64,000 nt of DNA, taken from JACQFV01 sp964593585 (lineage in GTDB: Bacteria; Zixibacteria; MSB-5A5; WJJR01). The notes beneath the pieces were generated by a model, which saw only the letters and a program-made list of their open reading frames with translations, did not search any database and was not told where the DNA came from. Numbering within the stretch: position 1 is the stretch's first letter; every line of letters begins with the position of its first letter. The translations under genes were made by a program, and so were the position numbers. This document shows, one piece after another, positions 26,009 to 33,965 of the stretch. The DNA lies in assembly GCA_964593585.1 (NCBI GenBank), contig CAZQIZ010000015.1:1-64000 (forward strand). The letters run 5' to 3'.

Positions 26009-27507
26009 ACCCCCATGACGATCTCGAGCTGGAACCGATGCCGGAGGGTGTCGAGGAGGCGCCGCCGCTGACCCGCACGATGGCGGTGGTCCGCTGGATT
26101 CTCTTCGGCGGGATGTGCCTGTTTGCCGCGGTGATGGTGCTGGGATACTTCGGCGTCACGCCCTGGGCCTCCGACGGCGCCGGCACGCAGCAATACCACT
26201 GCCCGATGCACCCCACCTACATCAGCAATCAACCCGGCGACTGCCCGATCTGTGGCATGAGTCTGGTGCCGATCAGCGGCGCCGCGGGCGCCTCGGACGA
26301 CATGTCCATGGACGGCGACGACGCCTGGATGCGCGAGACGAAAGCGCATCATGGACAGTATGGTTGCCCGATGGACCCGGAGGTGGTCTCCGACACGGCG
26401 GGGCGATGCCCGGTCTGCCGCATGTTCCTGGTTCAGGTGGATACCACCAAACTGGCGGCGGCAGCGGCCAAGGAATCGGATGTGCCCGGGCTGGTGCCGG
26501 TGATGCTGGCGCCGCAACGGCTGCAACTGATCGGCCTGAAAACCGCGCCGACGTCACGTCGGGTAATCAGCGACGGGGTCCGTTTGGCGGGGTACGTCAC
26601 GCCGGACGAGACCACGCTCGCCGAGGTGCAGCTGCGGACCTCGGGGTGGGTGCAGGAATTGTACGTCAATGAGACCGGACAGCGCGTTGAGAAGGGCGCG
26701 CCGCTGCTTTCGATCTACAGCCCCGAACTGTATCAGGCCTGGCAGGATTATCAGGTGGCGCGTCGCGCCGAGCAAATCACCTCCGACACGCTGATGAAGG
26801 CGATCAAGCGCGAGGTGACCGAGGCGGCCGAGCGGCGGCTGCGGTTTCTCGGCTTAAGCGAACTGGAAATCGGCCAGGGCGCCACAAACGGATCGTTGCT
26901 GGTGCTGCGCAGTCCGTTCACCGGCCATGTCCTCGACAAACCGGTGCAGGCCGGGCAGTATGTCGGTCCCGGGCAGACGCTGCTGGCCATCGCCGATCTG
27001 CGGCGGGTCTGGATCATCGCCGAGGCGTATGAGCGCGACCTTGGCCGCGTCCGCACGGGCGACTCGGCCCAGGTGACCTTCAACGGCGAGTCGTTTGCCG
27101 GGACGGTGTCGTTTGTGTACCCGACGCTGTCGCCGGAGACACGCACGGTGCGTGTGCGAATCGAAGTCGCCAACCCCGGGCTGCGGCTGCGTCCGGGGAT
27201 GTACGCCGATGTGCGGATTGCCGGCGGCGGCGAACCGGCGCTGGCCGTGCCCGCGGATGCGCTGCTCGACGGCGGGCAGACGCAGTATGTCTTTGTCGTG
27301 CACGAAGGCACGCATTTTGTGCCCCGTCGGGTCACGGTCGGGCGGCGCGGCGACGATTTCATCGAGATTCGCCAGGGACTGTCCGACGGGGACATCGTGG
27401 TCACCAGCGCCAACTTCCTGATCGACTCGGAGTCGCGTCTGCAGGCGGCGATCTCCGGCATGGGGACAGTCGATTCGGCCACCGCGCCACCGGCGCACCA
27501 GCATTAG
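26005..27507 (+). CDS. cusB: CusB-type periplasmic adaptor with two heavy-metal-binding motifs
   Basis: 500 residues. Membrane-fusion protein linking CusA to CusC. N-terminal anchor (about 26-50), then two heavy-metal-binding domains: YHCPMHP...CPICGM (64-86) and YGCPMDP...CPVCRM (119-141). The hairpin, lipoyl and barrel domains follow (LIGLKTAPTSRRVISDGVRLAGYV, LSIYSPELYQAWQDYQ, LRSPFTGHVLDKPVQAGQYV). The Cys/Met/His motifs are typical of Cu/Ag adaptors; having two is a variation. GAAAGGA then starts cusA 18 bases downstream. Confidence 0.92.
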   Translation: MNPHDDLELEPMPEGVEEAPPLTRTMAVVRWILFGGMCLFAAVMVLGYFGVTPWASDGAGTQQYHCPMHPTYISNQPGDCPICGMSLVPISGAAGASDDMSMDGDDAWMRETKAHHGQYGCPMDPEVVSDTAGRCPVCRMFLVQVDTTKLAAAAAKESDVPGLVPVMLAPQRLQLIGLKTAPTSRRVISDGVRLAGYVTPDETTLAEVQLRTSGWVQELYVNETGQRVEKGAPLLSIYSPELYQAWQDYQVARRAEQITSDTLMKAIKREVTEAAERRLRFLGLSELEIGQGATNGSLLVLRSPFTGHVLDKPVQAGQYVGPGQTLLAIADLRRVWIIAEAYERDLGRVRTGDSAQVTFNGESFAGTVSFVYPTLSPETRTVRVRIEVANPGLRLRPGMYADVRIAGGGEPALAVPADALLDGGQTQYVFVVHEGTHFVPRRVTVGRRGDDFIEIRQGLSDGDIVVTSANFLIDSESRLQAAISGMGTVDSATAPPAHQH

Positions 27508-27525
27508 CAGAAAGGACTGACCATC

Positions 27526-30500
27526 ATGGTCCGCTCGCTGATTGAATTCTGTGCGCGCAACAAGACGGTGGTGATCATTGCCACGATCTTCGCCTGTCTG
27601 GGCGCGTGGTATTCGCTGCACAACATTCCCCTCGACGCCATCCCCGACCTGTCGGATGTGCAGGTCATCTTGTGGACCGAGTGGATGGGACGCAGCCCCG
27701 ATCTGGTCGAAGACCAGGTGACTTATCCGATTGTGACCTCGCTTCTGGCGGCTCCCAAAGTGACCGCGGTCCGCGGGTACTCGATGTTCGGGATGTCGTT
27801 TGTCTATGTTCTCTTCGAGGACGGCACCGACATCTACTGGGCGCGCAGCCGGGTGTTGGAGTACCTCAAGCAGATCGAAGGGTCCCTCCCGGAGGGGGTC
27901 TCGCCGCAGATCGGCCCCGACGCCAGTTCGGTCGGTTGGGTGTTCCAGTATGCGCTGGTCGACACCAGCGGGCGCCACGATCTGGCGGAGATGCGGACCT
28001 TCCAGGACTTCACGCTCAAGTACGCGCTGTCGACGGTGCCCGGGGTAGCCGAGGTCGCCTCGATCGGCGGCTATCAGAAACAGTACCAGGTCGAAGTCGA
28101 CCCCGATCGCTTGCGCGCCTACAATCTCACCATCGGCGATGTCGCGCGCGCCATCCGCGCCAGCAACAACGATGTCGGCGGCCGTGTGGTCGAGATGTCA
28201 GGGCGCGAGTATTACATCCGCGGACTGGGCTACATCGAGGACCTCGAGGCGCTGCGCCAGGTCGGACTGGGAGTCTCCCCGACCGGCACGCCGATCCGGG
28301 TGGCCGATGTGGCGCGGGTGACCTACGGGCCGGACATCCGGCGCGGGGTCGGCGACTTCGACGGCATCGGCGAAGCGGTCGGCGGGATTGTGGTGATGCG
28401 CTATGGCGAAAACGCGCTCGATGTCATCGCCCGTATCAAGGCCAAGATCGCCGAAATGGCCCCGTCGTTTCCGCCCGGCGTCGAGCTGAAGGCCGTCTAT
28501 GATCGCAGCGGCCTGATCAACCGCTCGATCCAGACGCTGAAGACCACGCTGATCGAGGAAGGCATCGCGGTCGCGGTCGTCATCATCGTCTTCCTGCTGC
28601 ACTTCGGCAGTTCGCTGGTGCCGATCATCACGATTCCGATCGTGGTGGGGCTGGCGTTCATCCCGATGTATCTGTTGGGCATCGGCTCGAACATCATGAG
28701 TCTGGCGGGGATCGCGATCGCCATCGGCGACCTGGTCGACGGCAGCATCGTGATGGTGGAAAACGCCCACAAGAAACTCGAGCGCGCCACCGCGCGCACC
28801 GACCGTCGACGCGTCCTCATCGAAGCGGCCAAGGAGGTCGGGCCGTCGGTGTTCTACGCGCTTCTGATCATCACCGTGGCCTTCCTGCCGATCTTCGCGC
28901 TCACCGGCCAGGCGGGGCGGCTGTTTCACCCGCTGGCGTTCACGAAGACCTTCGTCATGTTCTTCGGGGCGTTGATCGCCATCACACTGGTGCCGGCGCT
29001 GATAGTGTTGTTTGTGCGCGGGCGGATTCATCATGAGCGCGAGCATCCGGTCTCTCGGTTTCTGATCCGTCTCTACAAGCCGTTTGTCTACGTCGCGCTG
29101 CGCAATCCGAAGACGACCATCGCCATCGGCGTGGCGGCGATCATCTCGGCCGTCCCGATGATCCCGCAGATCGGCTCGGAGTTCATGCCGCCGCTCAACG
29201 AGGGCGACATCCTCTACATGCCAACCACCTTCCCGAACATCTCGGTGGAGGAGGCGAAGAATTACATGCAGTTCCAGGACCGGGTGATCCGGTCGTTTCC
29301 CGAGGTGGTCTCTGTTTACGGCAAGGCGGGGCGCGCTGAGACCCCGACCGACCCGGCGCCGCTGTCGATGCTGGAAACCGTGGTGCAGTTGAAGCCGCGC
29401 GAGGAGTGGCGCACAATCGAGGTCGAACGCTGGTACTCGCGTTCGGCGCCGGAGTTCATCAAGCCGGCGCTGCGGCTCATCTGGCCGGAGACACGCACCA
29501 TCACCTGGGAGGAGCTGGTCGCCGAGTTCGACAAGGCGATGAACATGCCGGGATGGACCAACGCCTGGACGATGCCGATCAAAACCCGCATCGATATGCT
29601 CTCCACCGGCATTCGCACGCCGATCGGGGTGAAGATCTTCGGCGATGACCTGGCCGAAATCGAGCGCATCGGACAGGAACTGGAGCAGACCCTCTCCCCC
29701 ATCCCGGCGACGCGCAGCGTCTTTTCCGAGCGCAACACGGGCGGATACTTTGTCGACATCGTGCCCGACCGTACGGCGGTCGCACGTTATGGCCTCACCA
29801 TGCGCGATGTGCAGGATGTGATCGAGGCGGCGATCGGCGGCATGCCGATCGAGGTGACGGTCGAGGGACGGGCGCGGTTTTCGGTGAATGTGCGCTATCC
29901 GCGCGACCTGAGGCAGAATGTCGAGCGGCTCAAGGAGGTGCTGGTGCCATTGCCGACGGCGACAGGCGCGCGGGCGTCGGGGATGGACGGGATGAGCGCG
30001 GTTCCCGAAGCGGAACCGCCACTTCTGGCGTCGCTGGACCTTGAAGGAATCTACAACCCGTGGGCGAAACCGTCGTTGCAGATGGGCGGCATGAGCGGCG
30101 GAGGCTCTTCGTCCGGAAGCGGCGCGTCCGGGCCCGCCAACATGAGCATGCCCACACCGGGATCCTGGACACCGTCCGCCTCCCCTGCGCCGAGCGGCGC
30201 CGGGTACCGGTTCGAACTGCCGGCGGGACGCGCGCACATTCCCCTCGGTCAGATCGCCGATGTTCGGATCGCGGCCGGACCGCCGATGATCAAAAACGAG
30301 GCGGGCATGCTGGTCGGGTATGTCTTTGTCGACATCGATCAGAGTCAACGCGACATCGGCGGGTATGTGCAGGACGCCAAAAAGGCGGTCGCGGAAAAGG
30401 TCACGATTCCCGCCGGGTACTACCTCAAGTGGACCGGGCAGTATGAACTGCTCGAGGCGATGGCGCGGCGCATGCAGATTGTCGTGCCGGTCACACTGCT

Positions 30501-31002
30501 TTTGATCATCATCCTGCTCTACCTGAACTTCCGCAACTTCACCGAAACATTGATCGTGCTCGCGTCGGTGCCGTTTGCGTTGGTCGGGTCGATCTTGCTT
30601 ATGTACGCGCTCGACTACAACTTTTCGACCGCCACCTGGGTGGGGATCATCGCGCTGGTGGGGATTGCGACCGAGACGGGGATTGTGATGATCCTCTACC
30701 TCGATCAGGCGTACGAGCGCCGCAAGGCGGCGGGGAAAATCCGCGACCTCAACGACATCATCTGGGCGCACATGGAAGGCACGGTGATGCGGGTGCGTCC
30801 CAAACTGATGACGGTGATGGTCAACATCATCGGACTGGCGCCGGTGCTTTGGGCGACCGGGACCGGCTCGGATGTGATGCGCCGAATCGCCGCGCCGCTG
30901 GTCGGCGGGCTGATCACGTCGACGTTCCTGACGCTGGAGGTGATTCCTGTGGTATACACCTACTGGCGGCTCTGGCAGATCAAACACGAAAACAGCAAAT
31001 AG
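27526..31002 (+). CDS. cusA: CusA/CzcA-family RND heavy-metal efflux pump with Met-rich insertion
   Basis: 1158 residues against about 1040 for E. coli CusA. Inner-membrane proton-driven pump with twelve membrane helices. Motifs: PLDAIPDLSDVQVI, the TM4 charged region AIAIGDLVDGSIVMVENAHKKLE (about 393-416), FMPPLNEGDILYMPTTFP and NFRNFTETLIVLASVPFALVGS. The extra length is mostly a Met/Gly/Ser/Pro-rich segment at about residues 810-900 (MDGMSA, QMGGMSGGGSS, ANMSMPTP) before the porter region IPLGQIADVRI. Such Met clusters could bind Cu(I) or Ag(I). Third structural gene of the cusCBA set. Confidence 0.93.
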   Translation: MVRSLIEFCARNKTVVIIATIFACLGAWYSLHNIPLDAIPDLSDVQVILWTEWMGRSPDLVEDQVTYPIVTSLLAAPKVTAVRGYSMFGMSFVYVLFEDGTDIYWARSRVLEYLKQIEGSLPEGVSPQIGPDASSVGWVFQYALVDTSGRHDLAEMRTFQDFTLKYALSTVPGVAEVASIGGYQKQYQVEVDPDRLRAYNLTIGDVARAIRASNNDVGGRVVEMSGREYYIRGLGYIEDLEALRQVGLGVSPTGTPIRVADVARVTYGPDIRRGVGDFDGIGEAVGGIVVMRYGENALDVIARIKAKIAEMAPSFPPGVELKAVYDRSGLINRSIQTLKTTLIEEGIAVAVVIIVFLLHFGSSLVPIITIPIVVGLAFIPMYLLGIGSNIMSLAGIAIAIGDLVDGSIVMVENAHKKLERATARTDRRRVLIEAAKEVGPSVFYALLIITVAFLPIFALTGQAGRLFHPLAFTKTFVMFFGALIAITLVPALIVLFVRGRIHHEREHPVSRFLIRLYKPFVYVALRNPKTTIAIGVAAIISAVPMIPQIGSEFMPPLNEGDILYMPTTFPNISVEEAKNYMQFQDRVIRSFPEVVSVYGKAGRAETPTDPAPLSMLETVVQLKPREEWRTIEVERWYSRSAPEFIKPALRLIWPETRTITWEELVAEFDKAMNMPGWTNAWTMPIKTRIDMLSTGIRTPIGVKIFGDDLAEIERIGQELEQTLSPIPATRSVFSERNTGGYFVDIVPDRTAVARYGLTMRDVQDVIEAAIGGMPIEVTVEGRARFSVNVRYPRDLRQNVERLKEVLVPLPTATGARASGMDGMSAVPEAEPPLLASLDLEGIYNPWAKPSLQMGGMSGGGSSSGSGASGPANMSMPTPGSWTPSASPAPSGAGYRFELPAGRAHIPLGQIADVRIAAGPPMIKNEAGMLVGYVFVDIDQSQRDIGGYVQDAKKAVAEKVTIPAGYYLKWTGQYELLEAMARRMQIVVPVTLLLIIILLYLNFRNFTETLIVLASVPFALVGSILLMYALDYNFSTATWVGIIALVGIATETGIVMILYLDQAYERRKAAGKIRDLNDIIWAHMEGTVMRVRPKLMTVMVNIIGLAPVLWATGTGSDVMRRIAAPLVGGLITSTFLTLEVIPVVYTYWRLWQIKHENSK

Positions 31003-31033
31003 GGCCTGTCGGCCCATCGGAGAGGAGCAAGAA

Positions 31034-31591
31034 ATGAAGACACGAATTCTGGCAATGGCAACGGTCGGGGCATTGGGTGTTCTGGCCGGGGCGACATTTG
31101 CGTCCGCGCAGTGCGGCGGCATGCATTCCGGCGGGCACTCGGGGCATCAGACGGCCGAGGCGGAGAAACCGAAGGTCATCGTTTACCCCATCGACTACTG
31201 CATTGTGTCCGGCGAGAAGCTGGGCGACATGGGCGATCCGGTGCGGTATGTGCACGAGGGACGGACGGTGTATTTCTGCTGCAAGGGATGCATCAAGAAA
31301 TTCGAGGCCGATCCGGCCAAGTATCTGGCCGTGCTCGATGCCGCCGCGAAGCCGAAATCGCTGGACTGGTGCGTCGTGACCGGAGACAAACTCGGCGAGA
31401 TGGGCAAACCCGTGCCCTACGAATACAAGGACCGGGAACTGACCTTCTGCTGCAAGAGCTGTATCAAGGAGTTTGAAAAGGACCCCAAGGCATACCTCGC
31501 ACGCCTCGATTCAGCGCTGGCGGGCCAAATCACGCGGCCCTCTGATTCCGTGGCGACCGAATCGGGCCATCACCACGGCGACCAGGATTAG
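31034..31591 (+). CDS. Exported double TRASH/YHS-domain metal-binding protein
   Basis: 185 residues. Signal peptide to about residue 25 (ASA-Q), a Met/His/Gly segment (CGGMHSGGHSGH), two similar TRASH/YHS-like domains, and a His-rich end (HHHGDQD). Domain 1 has C56 and FCCKGC (81-86); domain 2 has C113 and FCCKSC (138-143). Each is followed by K.FE.DP.[AK]YL. TRASH domains bind copper or other soft metals. A likely periplasmic chaperone or sensor for the pump, 31 bases after cusA. GGAGAGGAG precedes the ATG. Confidence 0.85.
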   Translation: MKTRILAMATVGALGVLAGATFASAQCGGMHSGGHSGHQTAEAEKPKVIVYPIDYCIVSGEKLGDMGDPVRYVHEGRTVYFCCKGCIKKFEADPAKYLAVLDAAAKPKSLDWCVVTGDKLGEMGKPVPYEYKDRELTFCCKSCIKEFEKDPKAYLARLDSALAGQITRPSDSVATESGHHHGDQD

Positions 31592-31606
31592 CTCTTGCTC
31601 TCACGG

Positions 31607-31635
31607 CCCCGTCCCCCCTTCATGGGGGGACGGGG
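31607..31635. repeat. 12-bp palindrome between the TRASH and heme-binding genes
   Basis: CCCCGTCCCCCC/GGGGGGACGGGG with loop TTCAT. It ends 13 bases before the next ATG and would hide its GGGGAG ribosome-binding site in the stem, so it may lower expression of the next gene. It also looks like a dispersed intergenic element. Confidence 0.55.
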
Positions 31636-31648
31636 AGATGAGATCCGC

Positions 31649-32188
31649 ATGCAGAAGATGAACCGAACCCAACGGATTTTGACGGGGCTGGGAGTGGCCG
31701 TCTTTCTCGCAGCCCTGGCCGTCAGCGACAACGAAGCGCAAAACAACCAGGAAGGCGGTCGGACCGCGGAGATTGAGGCGGCCTACCGGCAGATTGCAGT
31801 CGGGTATGAGGCCCTGAAACCGATCTTCCGCGAGGGGTGCTTTGACTGCCACAGCGACAAGACCGATTTCCCCTGGTACCATTCGCTGCCGGTCATCGGC
31901 GGCTGGATGGACAAGCATGTGGCCGAGGCGCGCGAGGAGCTGGATTTCAGCCAGGGCTTCCCCTTCGCCGGCCGGCGCCGGCAGCCGGACCAGTTGCTGA
32001 AGATCAAGCGCGAGATCGAATCGGGGGCGATGCCTCTGCGTTCCTACCGCCTCATGCACTGGGGCACGGCGCCCAACGACGCGGAGAAGGACTCAATCTT
32101 CACCTGGATTGACAACAGTCTGCGCCTGCTGGCCAAGCGCGGGCAGTTTCCATTCAATAAGCGGGAGAATGTGCCGGAGGAGAAGTGA
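31649..32188 (+). CDS. Exported heme-binding-domain protein (Haem_bd type)
   Basis: 179 residues. Signal sequence (about 8-25), then a domain with one c-type motif, CFDCH (64-68), followed by SDKTDFPWYHSLPVIGGWMDKHVAEAREELDFS. This order matches the Haem_bd family of periplasmic monoheme proteins. The tail has the conserved-type IKREIESGAMPLRSYRLMHW and LTDEE-like EKDSIFTWID segments. Last gene of the metal operon; it may couple redox state to metal handling (inferred from position). Starts at 31595 or 31658 are possible. Confidence 0.82.
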   Translation: MQKMNRTQRILTGLGVAVFLAALAVSDNEAQNNQEGGRTAEIEAAYRQIAVGYEALKPIFREGCFDCHSDKTDFPWYHSLPVIGGWMDKHVAEAREELDFSQGFPFAGRRRQPDQLLKIKREIESGAMPLRSYRLMHWGTAPNDAEKDSIFTWIDNSLRLLAKRGQFPFNKRENVPEEK

Positions 32189-32529
32189 TTTCACGCAGGT
32201 GGCCTGCCTCTTTGTCCGCCGTCGCGGGAGTTTCTGGGCCCCCGCTTTCGCGGGGGCGACCAGCCGGTGGAGTCACGCGTATGGAGCGGTGGGCGTATGC
32301 AATACGCCCCTACCGCCGATTTGCATAAGCGCTGATAATGCGACACGATCATTCAGACTAACTGTCGGCCGCGTCGTCATTCCAAGGGCATTGCTCCGGA
32401 GGCGAAGCCGGAGGGGCGATACCCTTGGAATCTTTGTCAGATTGTCCCGACGGGGCCGGGGCGAACACGAGGTTCGCCCCTACGGGGGCGGGCCCATGTT
32501 TCCTGCGATAGGGATTGTCGGAAATCGCT
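32189..32529. repeat. Gene-free 341 bp packed with four different palindromic elements
   Basis: No gene seen. Palindromes: GCCCCCGC/GCGGGGGC (32238-32257), GGGCGTAT/ATACGCCC (32291-32309), ATTCCAAGGG/CCCTTGGAAT (32379-32431, longer loop) and GGGGCGAAC/GTTCGCCCC (32458-32480). They lie between convergent genes and resemble dispersed intergenic repeats. Confidence 0.6.
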
Positions 32530-33921
32530 CTAACGAGCGGGTGTGCCGATCAACGTGTTGGGAGTGGCGTCGGTGATGCGGACATCGCAGAAGTCGCCGA
32601 CACGCCGTGTCGGGTCGGCAAAGACGACGATGGTGTTGGCGTCGGTGCGGGCGCGCCATTCGGCAGCGTTCTTGCGGCTCTCGCCCTCGATGAGCACACG
32701 GACGGTGCGTCCGATCATGCGACGATGCTTCGCACGCGAGATGTCTTTCTGCAGTTCGACCAGACGAGTGACACGTTCGGATTTGACCGCGTCGGGGAGG
32801 TCATCCTCCCACAGCTTGGCGGCGATCGTGCCGACGCGCTGCGAGTATTTGAAGATGAAGGCCGAGTCGAATTCAATCTCCCGGACCATCCGCTCGGTCG
32901 CGGCGAATTCCTCATCGGTCTCGCCGCAGAACCCGCAGATCAGGTCGGTGGACAGGGCGACATCGGGGATGATGGTCCGGATCCGATCGACCAGGCGGCA
33001 AAACTCATCGGGCGTGTAGCCGCGGTTCATCTTCTTGAGGATGCGCTCGGAGCCGGCCTGCAGCGGCAGATGGATCTGCTTGCAGATGTGCGGGTGCTCG
33101 GCGATGGCGTGCAGCAGCGGCTCGGGAAAGTCCTTCGGGTGCGGCGAGGTGAAGCGCACCCGCGCGATGCCCGGCACGTCGGCGACGCGGCGCATCAGGG
33201 CGGCGAAGTCGGCCTCGGGATGGGCATACGAGTTGACATTCTGCCCGAGCAAGGTGACCTGCCGGTAGCCGGCGTCGGCGAGACGGCGGGTCTCCTCGAC
33301 GATCCCGCGCGGATCGCGCGAGCGTTCCCGGCCGCGGGTGTACGGGACCACGCAGAAGGTGCAGAAGTTGTCGCAACCGCGCATGATGGCGATCCAGGCG
33401 TTGACCCCCTCGATGCGGGTCGGCGCGATGTCCTCATAGGTTTCATATTCCGAGAGGTCGATGGCGGTGGAGCGCTCGCGCAGCCCGCGCGCGCGTTCGA
33501 TCAACTCCGGCAATTGACGGTAGGCGTCGGGCCCGCAGATGAAATCGACCACCGGGAACCGCAGGAGGATCTCTTCCTTGAGGTTTTGCGCCATGCAGCC
33601 GAGGATGCCGACGCTCAGCCAGGGTCGGGTCCGCTTCTCCTGCTTCAGTTCGCCGAGACGCGCATAGATGCGGGTGTGGGCGGTTTCGCGGATGGCGCAG
33701 GTGTTGAACAGGATGACATCGGCCCGTTGCTCGTCGGCGGTGAAGGCAAAGCCGCGACCCTGCAGAAGCGAGCCGACCAGTTCGGAATCGTACTCGTTCA
33801 TCTGGCAGCCGAACGTCTGCAGGCAGACGAGCGTGTGGGCATCCGGCGACGCCGCGCCGCGCAGGTGTGTGCGCGGCGCGGAATCGACGCAGGATGCGGG
33901 AATGGCCGAGGTGTCAGGCAT
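32530..33921 (-). CDS. miaB: tRNA-2-methylthio-N6-dimethylallyladenosine synthase
   Basis: 463 residues. Radical-SAM methylthiotransferase acting on A37 of tRNAs reading UNN codons. N-terminal UPF0004 domain with cluster ligands C39 (QTFGCQMNEYDSE), C75 (FNTCAIRETA) and C109 (GILGCMAQ). Radical-SAM motif RGCDNFCTFCVVPYTRGRERSR (C183, C187, C190). The C-terminal TRAM-like domain runs from about 400. The GCQMN and RGCDNFC signatures mark MiaB rather than MtaB. One variation is GFCGETDEEF where Pro is usual. An ancestor of this fold also gave mtaB at 35725. Confidence 0.95.
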   Translation of the reverse strand: MPDTSAIPASCVDSAPRTHLRGAASPDAHTLVCLQTFGCQMNEYDSELVGSLLQGRGFAFTADEQRADVILFNTCAIRETAHTRIYARLGELKQEKRTRPWLSVGILGCMAQNLKEEILLRFPVVDFICGPDAYRQLPELIERARGLRERSTAIDLSEYETYEDIAPTRIEGVNAWIAIMRGCDNFCTFCVVPYTRGRERSRDPRGIVEETRRLADAGYRQVTLLGQNVNSYAHPEADFAALMRRVADVPGIARVRFTSPHPKDFPEPLLHAIAEHPHICKQIHLPLQAGSERILKKMNRGYTPDEFCRLVDRIRTIIPDVALSTDLICGFCGETDEEFAATERMVREIEFDSAFIFKYSQRVGTIAAKLWEDDLPDAVKSERVTRLVELQKDISRAKHRRMIGRTVRVLIEGESRKNAAEWRARTDANTIVVFADPTRRVGDFCDVRITDATPNTLIGTPAR

Positions 33922-33931
33922 GAGGCAATGA

Positions 33932-33960
33932 ATTGGTCCTATCGGTCCAATAGGACCAAT
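33932..33960. repeat. Palindrome between the TPR gene and miaB
   Basis: ATTGGTCCTAT/ATAGGACCAAT, an 11-bp perfect stem with loop CGGTCCA. Shares ATCGGTCCAAT with 7686-7696. It follows the TPR stop by five bases on the minus strand and may also act as a terminator. Confidence 0.6.
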
Positions 33961-33965
33961 AATTA

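Noticed and set aside
28198..31122. A 974-codon open frame on the minus strand opposite cusA
   Set aside because: GC-rich third positions of cusA keep the antisense frame open; its translation is Arg/His/Asp-rich low-complexity with no family motif.
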